Of a stretch of DNA of 64,000 nucleotides, positions 52,371 to 61,539 are shown in pieces. Under the pieces are notes generated by a model. The model was not told the DNA's origin and did no database searches. It was given only the letters and a program-made list of their open reading frames with translations. How positions within the stretch are numbered: the first letter of the stretch is position 1; every line of letters begins with the position of its first letter. Made by a program: the position numbers and the translations under genes. The stretch lies in the NCBI GenBank assembly GCA_037190845.1, contig JBBCJI010000001.1:186001-250000 (forward strand), in the 5' to 3' direction. The stretch is from JBEBVQ01 sp037190845. GTDB lineage: Bacteria; Bacteroidota; Bacteroidia; Chitinophagales; Chitinophagaceae.

Positions 52371-52620
52371 TTCGCCCGCCGTAGCTTTAGCATAGGCGGG
52401 CTTCGTTTTTATAGCTATCACTTTTAATTTTGTCCTGTTAGCGGGCTTCAGCGGACGAGGTCCGCTATTTAATTATCCTTCGCCCGCCGTAGCTTTAGCA
52501 TAGGCGGGCTTCGCTTTTATAGCTATCACTTTTAATTTTGTCCTGTTAGCGGGCTTCGGCGGACGAGGTCCGCTATTTAATTATCTTTCACCCGCCGTAG
52601 CTTTTAGCGTAGGCGGGTTT
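52371..52620. repeat. 108-bp tandem repeat array (two full copies and a partial third)
   Basis: Units start TTCGCCCGCC at 52371 and 52479, and TTCACCCGCC at 52587, an exact 108-bp period. Each full unit has two hairpins: GCCCGCC...GGCGGGC and GCGGAC GAG GTCCGC. The first two copies differ at only a few positions. The array starts 3 bp after the tRNA; the first hairpin with a following TTTTT tract could act as its terminator. Confidence 0.85.
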
Positions 52621-52688
52621 CACTTTAGAAGGTTGCGATGTTGAAATTTAAAATGCTGACTTTCAATATTCTATCCTATATTTATGCT

Positions 52689-52928
52689 GTGTAGTACTAT
52701 GTCTACATTCTTAAGCTCAGTAATAATAAACATTATGTTGGCTGCACTGCTAATGTAAAAGAACGGTTTACTCGCCATTCGAAAGGATATGTGACAGCTA
52801 CTAAACCCTACCTTCCGGTGAAATTATTATGGTGTTGTGCATTTGCTGACAGATACAAGGCATTTGACTTTGAACGCTATTTAAAATCAGGATCAGGAAG
52901 AGCGTTTGCATTGAAGCGTTTATTTTAA
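52689..52928 (+). pseudogene. GIY-YIG nuclease domain (UvrC-N/URI type), start region disrupted
   Basis: The frame 52695-52928 encodes 77 residues of a GIY-YIG domain, ending at TAA: YYVYILKLSNNKHYVGCT (GIY seen as YVY, YIG as YVG), NVKERFTRHSKG and the family-typical C-terminus FERYLKSGSGRAF...KRLF. The family usually starts with Met one or two residues before YYVYIL. Here the only in-frame start is GTG at 52689, followed at once by an amber TAG (52692-52694). So the gene is probably inactivated by a stop at codon 2, unless a non-standard start or readthrough is used. The rest of the domain is intact, suggesting recent decay. GIY-YIG single-domain proteins cut DNA and some are mobile; no target is implied. 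Confidence 0.72.
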
Positions 52929-53039
52929 ACATCCTGTTTTATAAGGTACTAAATTCTCAATTCAGGTACTCTTGTATACGCATCCTGGCTGTTTAGATCA
53001 ACCGGGAATAGTATTGGAGGCGCATTATTGAAAAACAGA

Positions 53040-55391
53040 TCACCGCACTAGTATAGCTTCTCCTTTCATGATACGCTCAGTACCCTCACAATCATAACGA
53101 AGGAGATAGAAGTAAGTGCCTAATTCCGCAGGCTCTCCATTATACCGTCCATCCCAGCCATCCGTATCCCTGACTGTAGCAAAAACGACATTCCCCCAGC
53201 GGTTGAATATCCGGAACTCGAAATGCCGTTGCGGACCTTTGGCAATGGCGCGGAAAATATCGTTCTTTCCATCCCCGTTCGGGCTGAAGGCATTTGGCAG
53301 GTATATGTCGCAGCAGGGCACGACTGTAACCCAACTGCTGTCGGATGCTGTACAGTTGTTTTCATCCGTAACGGTAAACTGTACCATGAATGATTCCCGG
53401 CGTGCCTGCAGCATAACGAACGGTTGTGTATGATCGCCTATGACAGCATATCCCGGCTCCCAGTTGTACCGGTACTCCGGATCTTGTACAGCTTCCAGTT
53501 GCGCAGTATCGTCTGCGCAGACCGCTTCATCCTGTACAGATATGATGCGGGCTTCCGGCAATGGATAAACATGTACCGGGACAAAGGTAAGGGGAGAGGT
53601 ACATCCATGCTGATCCGTTACCGTTACGCCTATCTGCTTATCGCCACTGCTGCTCCAGGATACAGTCGCCGTATTGCCATTATTATTACGTTGTTCCGGT
53701 ACTGCAGACACATCGTGATACCAGCTGACTTCGTTTCCTCCGGATGCTGATAACGATGCCCGGACACCCTGACACACAGCTTCCGGAGCTTCCAGGATAG
53801 CTGTGGGAAGTTCCCGGACAAACACCGCCACGGTATCCACCTTACTGATACATCCCTGATTATCTAATTGCATGCGGGGATAGTGCCTCCCCGGCTCCTG
53901 CCAGGAAACCAGATAAGGGCCTGCACCGGAACCTGCATGTACGATTCCACCATCCCAATACCAGTTGAATATAGAGCTTACCGGGGCATTACCGGTAAAG
54001 GTTACCTGGGCTGTGTCTCCGGCGCAGATTGGCTCCGGCTGTACGATAAAACCGGCCTGTGCAGGGAGCACCACTACGACAACAGGCACCCTGTCGCTTT
54101 CACATCCATCCATAATCTGGCTTACATAATAAACGGTTGTTCCTGCCGTATCCGTAACGGGTATGGGAGCGTAAGGCAGCGCCGCTTCACCTGTGGCTGT
54201 ATACCAGAGCAGATCCTGACCTGCGGCCGTCAAGGGTGTAGCAGCATCAAACTGGCAATACCTGATCGTATCGGTAGCCTGCGGAGCGGGCGGGCGTGGG
54301 CGGACAGTAAGCTCTAATATGATTACAGAGTCACATCCTGATACGGATTTCAGTGTATCGGTATAAATGCCGCCGGTGGTTAATGTGTTTCCTGCAAAAA
54401 TATAGGTATCACCGGTACAGATGCTGTCTGCAATCGTGTGTGTGAATGGGGGAGCAATAACGACATCAACGGTGTCGGACCAGCTTCCGCAGCCGGGCAT
54501 GTTGGTGTTGACTATATATGCCCCTGCATGAGCAGCAACAGCCGGTGCGAGCGTAGTATCTGTATTGGTTGCGGTAAAGCCGCCCGGACCTGTCCAGGAA
54601 TAAGTGGCGCCGGAAAGGATAGGGCGCACCGATAAACGGATACTGTCGCCCATACAAACCGGGGGATTGTGTACTGATGCCGTAACGCCGGAAACCGGCG
54701 TTACCTCCAGATCATCTATGCACATCATATGGTCATTGCAGCCGTCATTGATTTCATACCAGCGCAGCATGATCTCATGTCCGGCAGGTATATTAACTTG
54801 TATACAGGTGTATATGTCTTTACTGTGCGCAGGATCATTACCATTAATAGCTGCACCGCTTCCGCTGCACCCGCCCTGTGTAACGAAGTTGCTCATATTC
54901 AGCGCCGGTTCGGCTGTATACGTGCCCGAAGTAACATCAGTAATCGGGGTTGCCGAAACCCGGTAGCTAAAGGTGATTGTATTGGTCACATTTGATTGAG
55001 CCCATGCCCATTGCTCTGCCCGGTATTTTATATGCAATGCTGTAATTGCTTGGCCTGTATTATTAGCAACACGGATACCCCATATAATGGTAGGTGTGCT
55101 ATTACTTGCCCTGCCGCCAAAAGCAGTCTCATCATTAGCAGTATCACCCGCTACGTGTACGGCTCCTGTGTTGCTGCAACCAGTCGAATAAGCATATACT
55201 GATCTGTTGGTATAGCAATTCGGGATCGTTACATTGTCTGTCCATGTTAGCGTATTGGTACAGTGAGCTAAGCCCGGGATATCAAAATTCATAGTAGCTG
55301 TAACACCCGGCTGGGTCAAAGAAAGCTGTGCCCGTGTCATGGATATGCAGATAAACAGGCAACAAACTATAAATAGGTAGGTCTTTTTCAT
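53040..55391 (-). CDS. Gliding-type T9SS cargo protein (type B sorting domain)
   Basis: A 783-residue exported protein. Start at ATG 55391 (MKKTYLFIVCCLFICISMTRAQ signal peptide); an ATG four codons earlier is possible. An N-terminal jelly-roll-like region (~25-235, with TGCSNTGAVHVAG, EIMLRWYEINDGCNDHMMCIDDLEV) is followed by Ig/PKD modules (SVHNPPVCMGDSIRLSVRP; AGFIVQPEPICAGDTAQVTFTGN), one GCDS-type repeat, and the type B CTD (LPNAFSPNGDGKNDIF, FRIFNRWGNVVF, terminal KGEAILVR). It lies 188 bp downstream of the porP-like gene on the same strand, so it may use that protein for surface attachment. Confidence 0.9.
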   Translation of the reverse strand: MKKTYLFIVCCLFICISMTRAQLSLTQPGVTATMNFDIPGLAHCTNTLTWTDNVTIPNCYTNRSVYAYSTGCSNTGAVHVAGDTANDETAFGGRASNSTPTIIWGIRVANNTGQAITALHIKYRAEQWAWAQSNVTNTITFSYRVSATPITDVTSGTYTAEPALNMSNFVTQGGCSGSGAAINGNDPAHSKDIYTCIQVNIPAGHEIMLRWYEINDGCNDHMMCIDDLEVTPVSGVTASVHNPPVCMGDSIRLSVRPILSGATYSWTGPGGFTATNTDTTLAPAVAAHAGAYIVNTNMPGCGSWSDTVDVVIAPPFTHTIADSICTGDTYIFAGNTLTTGGIYTDTLKSVSGCDSVIILELTVRPRPPAPQATDTIRYCQFDAATPLTAAGQDLLWYTATGEAALPYAPIPVTDTAGTTVYYVSQIMDGCESDRVPVVVVVLPAQAGFIVQPEPICAGDTAQVTFTGNAPVSSIFNWYWDGGIVHAGSGAGPYLVSWQEPGRHYPRMQLDNQGCISKVDTVAVFVRELPTAILEAPEAVCQGVRASLSASGGNEVSWYHDVSAVPEQRNNNGNTATVSWSSSGDKQIGVTVTDQHGCTSPLTFVPVHVYPLPEARIISVQDEAVCADDTAQLEAVQDPEYRYNWEPGYAVIGDHTQPFVMLQARRESFMVQFTVTDENNCTASDSSWVTVVPCCDIYLPNAFSPNGDGKNDIFRAIAKGPQRHFEFRIFNRWGNVVFATVRDTDGWDGRYNGEPAELGTYFYLLRYDCEGTERIMKGEAILVR

Positions 55392-55578
55392 AGAAACAGA
55401 CATCTTGCTTACAGGTGATGATTATAATGGGTTACAAAAGTCAATGCGAAATTATTCCGGGTAGTTTACGGGAACTTTACCGGATTGTTATCTTTAGAAT
55501 CCGGTGTTATGAAATGATTATTTCCGGTGGGAATCCCGGCAGATAATGTGGTACAAGGAGCAGCCGGAAAGGGAAATC

Positions 55579-56607
55579 TCAGAATCGCGGACACGTATTA
55601 AACTTCGGCTCTCTGGGGTATTTGGTAAGGTGCCCGTTAAAAATTACAGACAATTCGTAAGCACTGTTCCCTTTAGTTGCCGGATTAAAATCCGATAGAC
55701 CGACATCATAACTGATACCTACCTGCACGCCGGACCATTCCAGGCTTACATAAGGCGCTATGGCATCGCTCATACGATACCATCCACCCAAAGACAGCAT
55801 TGTGGTGCTATTACGTTCTTCCTGCGCTTTGTTATTCAGTATGAATCCGAGTGCTGCACCACCCACTATTTCCTCGCTGGCGCCCTGCCGCTGGTATAAT
55901 CCGCTCAGGTATAATTCCATTGTTTCACCGAGCGCGATGGCGCTGCCGAGAAAGCCGGCATAGCGCATGTTAATCTTGTTGCTGCCACCCAGGAAAGTTT
56001 CTGTGGGCTGTGTGATATGATAATAAGAAAGACCAGCATAGCCGGTAGCCTGTTCGGCGATTTTCCCGGAATACAGAAGGCCGGCGTTGAAATCCGGATA
56101 ATTTACATCTGCATTGCTGAAAGACTCCCCGGTAGCACGTCCTGCAATACCTCCGAGATATTGATCATTGAAGCTGAGCCTGCTGAAATCCAGTCTTTTC
56201 TGAACAAAAGCCCCTTGTACGCCCAGGGAGATCGTATGTGCTCCATCGCTCCCGATATTCTTGTGATATGCAACGGAAACAGCCGCTGTCGTTTGCTGCA
56301 ATGCCCCCTGTCCGGCACGGTCATAGAGTCCCAGGATGCCGATGCCTACTACGTCGCCATTATTCAGTTTTCCTTTTAATGCCCCCATATCGTAAGAAAA
56401 GCTGCCGGTCATATATGGATTGGCTGAGACCGAAGACCATTGTGAGCGAAAATTGGCTGCCAGCCGGAATGTAGCAGGCGTTAAACCGGTAAGCGCCGGG
56501 TTCAGGGAAAGCGGCGATGCAAAATATTGCGTAAAATGAACGTCCTGCGTAAATGCGGTAGTGAAGAACAGCATACCGGCGCTTATTGTAAAAAGTACTT
56601 TTTTCAT
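55579..56607 (-). CDS. PorP/SprF-family T9SS outer-membrane protein
   Basis: A 342-residue outer-membrane barrel of the PorP/SprF family. Signal peptide ~1-20 (FTTAFTQ), then the hallmark VHFTQYFASPLSLNPALTGL, QWSSVSANPYMTGSFSYD, YLGGIAGRATGE, DFNAGLLYSG and a C-terminal barrel end. It belongs to a family needed for surface attachment of particular T9SS adhesins: SprF serves SprB. It is placed 33 bp after the gliding-type protein gene (56641-58608) and before another (53040-55391), the expected arrangement. No core T9SS genes (sov/porU/gldKLMN) lie in the window. Confidence 0.92.
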   Translation of the reverse strand: MKKVLFTISAGMLFFTTAFTQDVHFTQYFASPLSLNPALTGLTPATFRLAANFRSQWSSVSANPYMTGSFSYDMGALKGKLNNGDVVGIGILGLYDRAGQGALQQTTAAVSVAYHKNIGSDGAHTISLGVQGAFVQKRLDFSRLSFNDQYLGGIAGRATGESFSNADVNYPDFNAGLLYSGKIAEQATGYAGLSYYHITQPTETFLGGSNKINMRYAGFLGSAIALGETMELYLSGLYQRQGASEEIVGGAALGFILNNKAQEERNSTTMLSLGGWYRMSDAIAPYVSLEWSGVQVGISYDVGLSDFNPATKGNSAYELSVIFNGHLTKYPREPKFNTCPRF

Positions 56608-56640
56608 AGTTTATATGGATCAGTGCGGGCAAGATTATGA

Positions 56641-58608
56641 TCAGCGAATCAATGTCACGTCCCCCTTCAGAAATACAGATCTTGTTTCGTCAATGATCCG
56701 CACGGTTGCCTCTATCATGTAGAAATATACACCGATGTCTGCAGGCTGGCTCCGGATCAGCCCCCCCCAGCTGTTTTGTATATTATGACTTTCAAAGATG
56801 GCAGTCCCCCAGCGATCGAATATCACAATGTGGAATCGCTCTACCGGGTAATTGCCTACAATAATGAACTGTTCATTCAATCCGTCTCCGTTCGGACTAA
56901 AGGCACTGGGGACATATAATTCAGGGAGGTCGGGGAGTACTTCTATAAAGATGGATGCCGTATCCAGGCAATTATTCCCGGATAGAGCTGTAACGGTTAT
57001 CCACCGGCTTTCATTCGCTATCCATTCCTGCCGCTTTTCTGTCTGTATTGGAAATAGCTCTGAAGGCATCCACGACATAACCTCGAAAGGCCTGGTTCCG
57101 GATGCTTGTACCTGTACCCGGTTTCCGGCAATTACCTGCGTATCACTTGCTGTCAGGAAAAGATAAAAATCATCCACCGACACGGTTACTTCTGTAGTGT
57201 CTTTACATCCGTTTTCATTTTGCCCCCATACTTTGTAAGTGGTGGTTTTTTCCGGAGTGACGATTACGGAACTGTTGGCGCCGAGCACCTCCCAGTTTAT
57301 ATGAGGCGCTCCCTCTGCTGTCAGGGTTACTGATGCACCTGTACATATTGTTGTATCGGGTGTTACAATGAGGTCTGGTGTTTCCAGGATGATAATGGCG
57401 ATCGTAAGATATACGCTATCGCAACCGTAACGTGTCCGGAGTGTATCATTTATATTTCCCGAAGAGGTATAATCAGTTCCGTTATAACGAATTTGTCCGC
57501 ACCCGCGTAAAGTGTCTGTATCTGTAACGGGAACGGTATCATCAATGATAACATCGTACATTATATAAACACTGTCACAGCCATATGTACTGCTAATCGT
57601 GTCAGTAATGGCAGCAGATGCGGTATAGGTGACGCCGTTGTATGTGACACTGCCACAGCCGGTCAGTTGCTGTGATTCCATAACAGGATTGAGTACCGCC
57701 AGATGTAGTGCTACAACGCTGTCGCATCCGGCTGTAATGGGAAAAGTTTGTGTATAAGTGCCGGCAGCGGAGAGCGTCTGTCCGTTGAATACATAGGTTG
57801 CTCCCTGTATGATACAGGCATGGATATCTGTTTGTACATGCGCTCCGGTAGTACGCATGTCTTCGATCCATTGCCTGTTGGAAGAACTGTTGGGTACTCC
57901 GGGAGTTTCGTTACCGGGGGCTTCGCCGACATTCCAGTCAGAGGCGTTGCTGTATTGACCGGTGGCCAGATAATACACCTTTGCTCCGCCGGCCGTGGAT
58001 TTAAATATGCTGGCAGTTCCGGAATTGTTCAGGTTGCCAAAGCCAACTGAAAAATAAGGTGCTCCCAGGTTCGCGGGTGATGTAAGGATAATGGCGTCGC
58101 CATTGTTGGATAAGCCAAGGCCACTCCAACTGCCACCGCTGCTGAATCCTGAAGTGGGATAGACATATGTCGGACTGGAGGGAGAAACGGGAGCGGATCC
58201 GTTCCGCTCAAACAGGGTAGAATTGGCGGGTACAATGTAAACATAGTCCTTGTTGGCGTCCGTGGGGTCGTCGGGTAGGGTAATACTGGTGTTTTTATCT
58301 CCATCATTATAGATGAGTATAATAGAACCATATGGGACACACGCCCAGTTGTTATCGTTGGAGAAACGCATGCATCCGGTTGCGATCCCCTGACTGGAAC
58401 CACTACCCAGCCATCCGTTGTTATCATCAATCACCCAGCCCCGCAGATCTGCACAGCTATCCGTACATGTCCGTGTGCCTGTTACTACCAGTTCGGCGTA
58501 TTCTTTGGTTCCGTTAACGCCCTGAGATACTTCGTTGATAACGAGCTGCGCACTCGCAATTGTATAGGAAAAAAGCAGTAAAAACAGGACGATAAAAACA
58601 GAACGCAT
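56641..58608 (-). CDS. Gliding-type T9SS cargo protein with lamin-tail-like domain
   Basis: A 655-residue exported protein. Signal peptide ~1-21 (YTIASAQ). Residues ~22-190 look like a lamin-tail domain (LVINEVSQGVNGTKEYAELVVTG, LRGWVIDDNNGWLG, LGLSNNGDAIILTSP). Three GCDS-type repeats follow (~265-400: TYTQTFPITAGCDSVVALHL and similar), an Ig-like module, and the type B CTD (VPSAFSPNGDGLNEQF, VIFDRWGTAIFES, terminal KGDVTLIR). It is the first gene of an operon with the porP-like gene, 33 bp apart, and a -7 box lies 21 nt upstream. Confidence 0.9.
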   Translation of the reverse strand: MRSVFIVLFLLLFSYTIASAQLVINEVSQGVNGTKEYAELVVTGTRTCTDSCADLRGWVIDDNNGWLGSGSSQGIATGCMRFSNDNNWACVPYGSIILIYNDGDKNTSITLPDDPTDANKDYVYIVPANSTLFERNGSAPVSPSSPTYVYPTSGFSSGGSWSGLGLSNNGDAIILTSPANLGAPYFSVGFGNLNNSGTASIFKSTAGGAKVYYLATGQYSNASDWNVGEAPGNETPGVPNSSSNRQWIEDMRTTGAHVQTDIHACIIQGATYVFNGQTLSAAGTYTQTFPITAGCDSVVALHLAVLNPVMESQQLTGCGSVTYNGVTYTASAAITDTISSTYGCDSVYIMYDVIIDDTVPVTDTDTLRGCGQIRYNGTDYTSSGNINDTLRTRYGCDSVYLTIAIIILETPDLIVTPDTTICTGASVTLTAEGAPHINWEVLGANSSVIVTPEKTTTYKVWGQNENGCKDTTEVTVSVDDFYLFLTASDTQVIAGNRVQVQASGTRPFEVMSWMPSELFPIQTEKRQEWIANESRWITVTALSGNNCLDTASIFIEVLPDLPELYVPSAFSPNGDGLNEQFIIVGNYPVERFHIVIFDRWGTAIFESHNIQNSWGGLIRSQPADIGVYFYMIEATVRIIDETRSVFLKGDVTLIR

Positions 58609-58628
58609 AAAGGGTTGGTATTAATTTG

Positions 58629-58636
58629 CAAAAGTA
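58629..58636 (-). promoter_or_regulatory. -7 box of the T9SS cargo-porP operon
   Basis: Minus strand TACTTTTG, perfect TAnnTTTG, 20 nt before the ATG at 58608. No clear -33 box. Confidence 0.5.
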
Positions 58637-58769
58637 CCTGCATTCATTGCCGGTGCTGTTACCGGTGCTGTTATCTGTACATTAAATGTCCCTTAGTGCG
58701 CATGGCTATGTTAGCAAAATATTAAGTGCATGTTTGAATTTCGAAGCCACTACAATAATATAATTTCTA

Positions 58770-60083
58770 TCAGTACCGCAGCAGTTTGTGCCGAAGGAGA
58801 TATTCATTACCGGTAATTGTCAGTATATAGCATCCCGGGGGCAGATAACGAGGCACAGGGATCGTTTGCATAACCGTATTATTATAGATTATTCGCTCTT
58901 CATCCAGGATCGTGTTGCCTGTCATGTTGCTTAACTGTAATCTGACTTTTTCCCCGGAATATGACGGGCCGAAAGACAGGTGTATATCATCCTGAAAGGG
59001 GTTCGCTACCGTTATGTCATTTCCATTTCCGGTAGCGCCCGGAATATGATTCGACGGACTTCCCGGTGCGATTACAAAATCCGCATAAACGGGGAGGTGG
59101 TCCGACATTTCATATAATGCTTCAATCACTGCAGGCGGTGCACTGGTATTCACCGGATTGGTAGCGTTCACGGATTTGTTCAGCCGTTTTCCATCCTGCC
59201 CTGTAGTCGTATATGACCCGGGTACATAACCGACACCTTTACGATGCTGCATGATGGGGCCGGAAGCAAGTATAAAATCAAACCGGTCATCCATACCTCC
59301 GTATGCGCCCCCGTCGCCAAGTCCGCTGGTACGCCGGGTGGACTGTGTATGTATGTCTGCAAATTCAGCAGAACCGCTCCAGTCTCCGGGCCTGTTAGCC
59401 GGATCGTAAAAGCGGGAAACAGGATTGCCGTTACCCGTTAGGTTCTGGTAAGCCTGTTCCGCGCTGCTATACAGGTTCATATCTCCTATTAGCAGGTAAT
59501 TATCTTCTTTTCCCAAGCTGTTGAGGTAATTGATAACATTCCGGGTTTCCGCTGCGCGGGCTTCTTCGTCATCTTCGCTGCCACCGGCTTTCAGATGCAC
59601 CATAATAACCGTCAGGAAAGCCGTATCACGGGTCTGTGCCAGATCAGGGGCTTTATAATACAGACGGTAGGCCACGATGTCGCGGACCGTATGGGTGATC
59701 AGTGTCTCAAGCAGCAGTCCGAATTTTTCCGTTTTCCAGAACAGGGTGCTGGTAAGCGACTGCCTGCTTTGATTCTGGAATGTTCCTTTCTCCCATCCCT
59801 GGCCCAGTACCTGCTCCAAGAGGGTAGTAGCATGTGCGGGGTTGCTGACGAGCTCGTTAACGCCGAATATATCCGGCTGCACATGTGTCAGGATAGTAGA
59901 CAGGCGGGGATTTTTATAGGTGGGATGGTTATCGGAAGCGCCGTAGCTGAGCAGGTTATAGCCCATTACCCGTACCGTATCCTGCCGGGAGTAGCCGGGC
60001 GTGATACAGATGCAGATATATAGAAAAACGAATAGCAGCCTTACACGCTGCCGGGTAAAGAAAATTTTGCCGGAGTAATTCAT
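58770..60083 (-). CDS. Secreted endonuclease/exonuclease/phosphatase-family protein with type A T9SS domain
   Basis: A 437-residue exported protein. Signal peptide near 16-33 (VFLYICICITPGYSRQ). The EEP domain (~35-330) has VRVMGYNLLSYG, DIFGVNELV (the catalytic Glu in a changed context), VIMVHLKAGG, LLIGDMNLY, DDRFDFIL and a final SDHLPVYADF with the catalytic Asp-His. EEP proteins cut DNA, RNA or phosphoesters. The last ~75 residues are a short type A CTD (IHLSFGPSYSGEKVRLQLSNMTG, LPPGCYILTI, HKLLRY), although the usual YPNP motif is only loosely kept (VANPFQDDIHL). It may scavenge extracellular nucleic acid. It is transcribed alone. Confidence 0.85.
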   Translation of the reverse strand: MNYSGKIFFTRQRVRLLFVFLYICICITPGYSRQDTVRVMGYNLLSYGASDNHPTYKNPRLSTILTHVQPDIFGVNELVSNPAHATTLLEQVLGQGWEKGTFQNQSRQSLTSTLFWKTEKFGLLLETLITHTVRDIVAYRLYYKAPDLAQTRDTAFLTVIMVHLKAGGSEDDEEARAAETRNVINYLNSLGKEDNYLLIGDMNLYSSAEQAYQNLTGNGNPVSRFYDPANRPGDWSGSAEFADIHTQSTRRTSGLGDGGAYGGMDDRFDFILASGPIMQHRKGVGYVPGSYTTTGQDGKRLNKSVNATNPVNTSAPPAVIEALYEMSDHLPVYADFVIAPGSPSNHIPGATGNGNDITVANPFQDDIHLSFGPSYSGEKVRLQLSNMTGNTILDEERIIYNNTVMQTIPVPRYLPPGCYILTITGNEYLLRHKLLRY

Positions 60084-60201
60084 TACAGATGCTTATGTGC
60101 ACAAGGAAACTGTCAGGTGAGCGTTTGCTGTGCAGCTTTAAAAAAATAAGTGCGAATATATAGGCACAAAAGGATGGCGCTGCAAGCCGGCATGTTATAA
60201 A

Positions 60202-60221
60202 ATCCGGATTTTTTATCCGGA
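60202..60221 (-). terminator. Terminator after the PLP decarboxylase gene
   Basis: Minus strand stem TCCGGAT / ATCCGGA (60203-60209 with 60215-60221) around a 5-nt A loop, followed by TTTTATAA. A second small hairpin GCCGC / GCGGC lies at 60251-60265. Confidence 0.6.
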
Positions 60222-60302
60222 GGTAGCCGTATATGAACAAATTATTAACAGCCGCGTATAGCGGCATCTTGCTGTTATTGCTCCCGGAAGGGCGCCGTCA
60301 TG

Positions 60303-61523
60303 CTATATTTCCCGGAGGAATGCTTCCAGATGATCTAATTCCACATGATCCATCACAACGATCTTGTACCATTGTGGCTCGCCTTCATGCGTATCGGGCA
60401 CAAGTCCGTATTTATCCACAATCGTTTTCGATATATGGCCTGCACGGATCGTGATGATATTCATTTTCGGATGGCGGTAAAAAGGAATGCCGCGATCTTC
60501 CAGCTTCCGGCAGCACCATTTTGTCCGATAGAGCAGCTTGTTGATTTTTTCCAGCCAGCCAAATGGCCCGTAGGTAAACAGGATCATCCACACCGCAATA
60601 GCATTCGCGCCTGAGCGGCTGCCGCTCAGGGTAATATCCATGCCGTTGACATACTGTGCTTCCCGGGTGTATACATAGTGCATCAATCCTTTGCGTATGA
60701 TGAAGATACCTGTACCATAGGGCGCCTGGAGCATTTTATGCGCATCCAGTGTTACGGAAGATACATGTGGGTTCCGGAAGCAGAGGTTATTATCCGGTTC
60801 GCTTACGGGATAGATAAACCCGCCGAAAGCGCCGTCTACATGCATCCGGAACGTAAGCTGGTGGCGCTCCATCGCCGCTACATATACATCCGGATCATCA
60901 ACACTGCCAAACATAGTTGTGGCCATATTGGCAATGATGATAAAATACTTTTTCCCCTCCGCTTTTGCTCTCAGGAGTACAGTATCAAGACTGCCAGCGC
61001 TTATCTCACGGCTGTCGAAATCCACCGGTACGGAATACCAGGCAATATTCAGCAGATTGGATGCTTTGGCAACGGAATAGTGTGTATCTGCAGAGCTGAT
61101 CAATGCTATCTCATGAATACCCGCATGATGCTCCTGTATAAAGTAATTGCGATAGATCCAGGCCGCCTGTATGTTGGCTTCCGTTCCGCCTGATGCGATA
61201 TAGCCATCGCAATCATCGGGACCGGCGCCGAGCATATCTACAGAAAGCAGGGCAATTGTTTCCCGTTCCAACTCCTGCGTGCCGCTGAAGAAAGCTTCCG
61301 AATCTCCCAGTGTGTGGCAACCGATATGATTAGGGTTTTGTACGTAAGTACGAAGCAGTGGGGCATCTTTCAGGAAAGGGGCCTGATCGTAGTACACATT
61401 CCCGTCCAGCTTGGAGGCCGGTATACCGAGAGATATCTTGTTGGCGTAATTGATGTTTTCCTTCAATGCGGCTGTGATCCTTGCATCCATTTCCGCATGT
61501 GTCAGCTTTTTCCAGTATTGCAT
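60303..61523 (-). CDS. PLP-dependent group II amino-acid decarboxylase-like protein
   Basis: A 406-residue fold-type I PLP enzyme (histidine/glutamate decarboxylase-like). Motifs: GCHTLGDSEAFFSGTQELE, YIASGGTEANIQAAWIYRNY (cofactor phosphate loop), SADTHYSVAKASNLL, MHVDGAFGGFIYP (the Asp and Ala near the pyridine ring) and SVTLDAHKMLQAPYGTG with the Schiff-base Lys. The substrate, an amino acid, is unknown; the family includes histidine, tyrosine and glutamate decarboxylases. The start at ATG 61523 is set by a perfect -7 box 8 nt upstream, which rules out the longer frame from 61559. No antiporter lies beside it, so it is unlike acid-resistance systems. Confidence 0.88.
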   Translation of the reverse strand: MQYWKKLTHAEMDARITAALKENINYANKISLGIPASKLDGNVYYDQAPFLKDAPLLRTYVQNPNHIGCHTLGDSEAFFSGTQELERETIALLSVDMLGAGPDDCDGYIASGGTEANIQAAWIYRNYFIQEHHAGIHEIALISSADTHYSVAKASNLLNIAWYSVPVDFDSREISAGSLDTVLLRAKAEGKKYFIIIANMATTMFGSVDDPDVYVAAMERHQLTFRMHVDGAFGGFIYPVSEPDNNLCFRNPHVSSVTLDAHKMLQAPYGTGIFIIRKGLMHYVYTREAQYVNGMDITLSGSRSGANAIAVWMILFTYGPFGWLEKINKLLYRTKWCCRKLEDRGIPFYRHPKMNIITIRAGHISKTIVDKYGLVPDTHEGEPQWYKIVVMDHVELDHLEAFLREI

Positions 61524-61531
61524 ATCGGCCG

Positions 61532-61539
61532 CAAAGTTA
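61532..61539 (-). promoter_or_regulatory. -7 box directly before the PLP decarboxylase
   Basis: Minus strand TAACTTTG, perfect TAnnTTTG. It overlaps the last codons/stop of the upstream DUF2520 gene and ends 8 nt before the ATG, so the message is nearly leaderless. Confidence 0.6.

Noticed and set aside
58770..60083. DNase/virulence-type nuclease call for the EEP protein
   Set aside because: The EEP family covers nucleases, phosphatases and lipases; the sequence shows the fold and catalytic residues but not the substrate.
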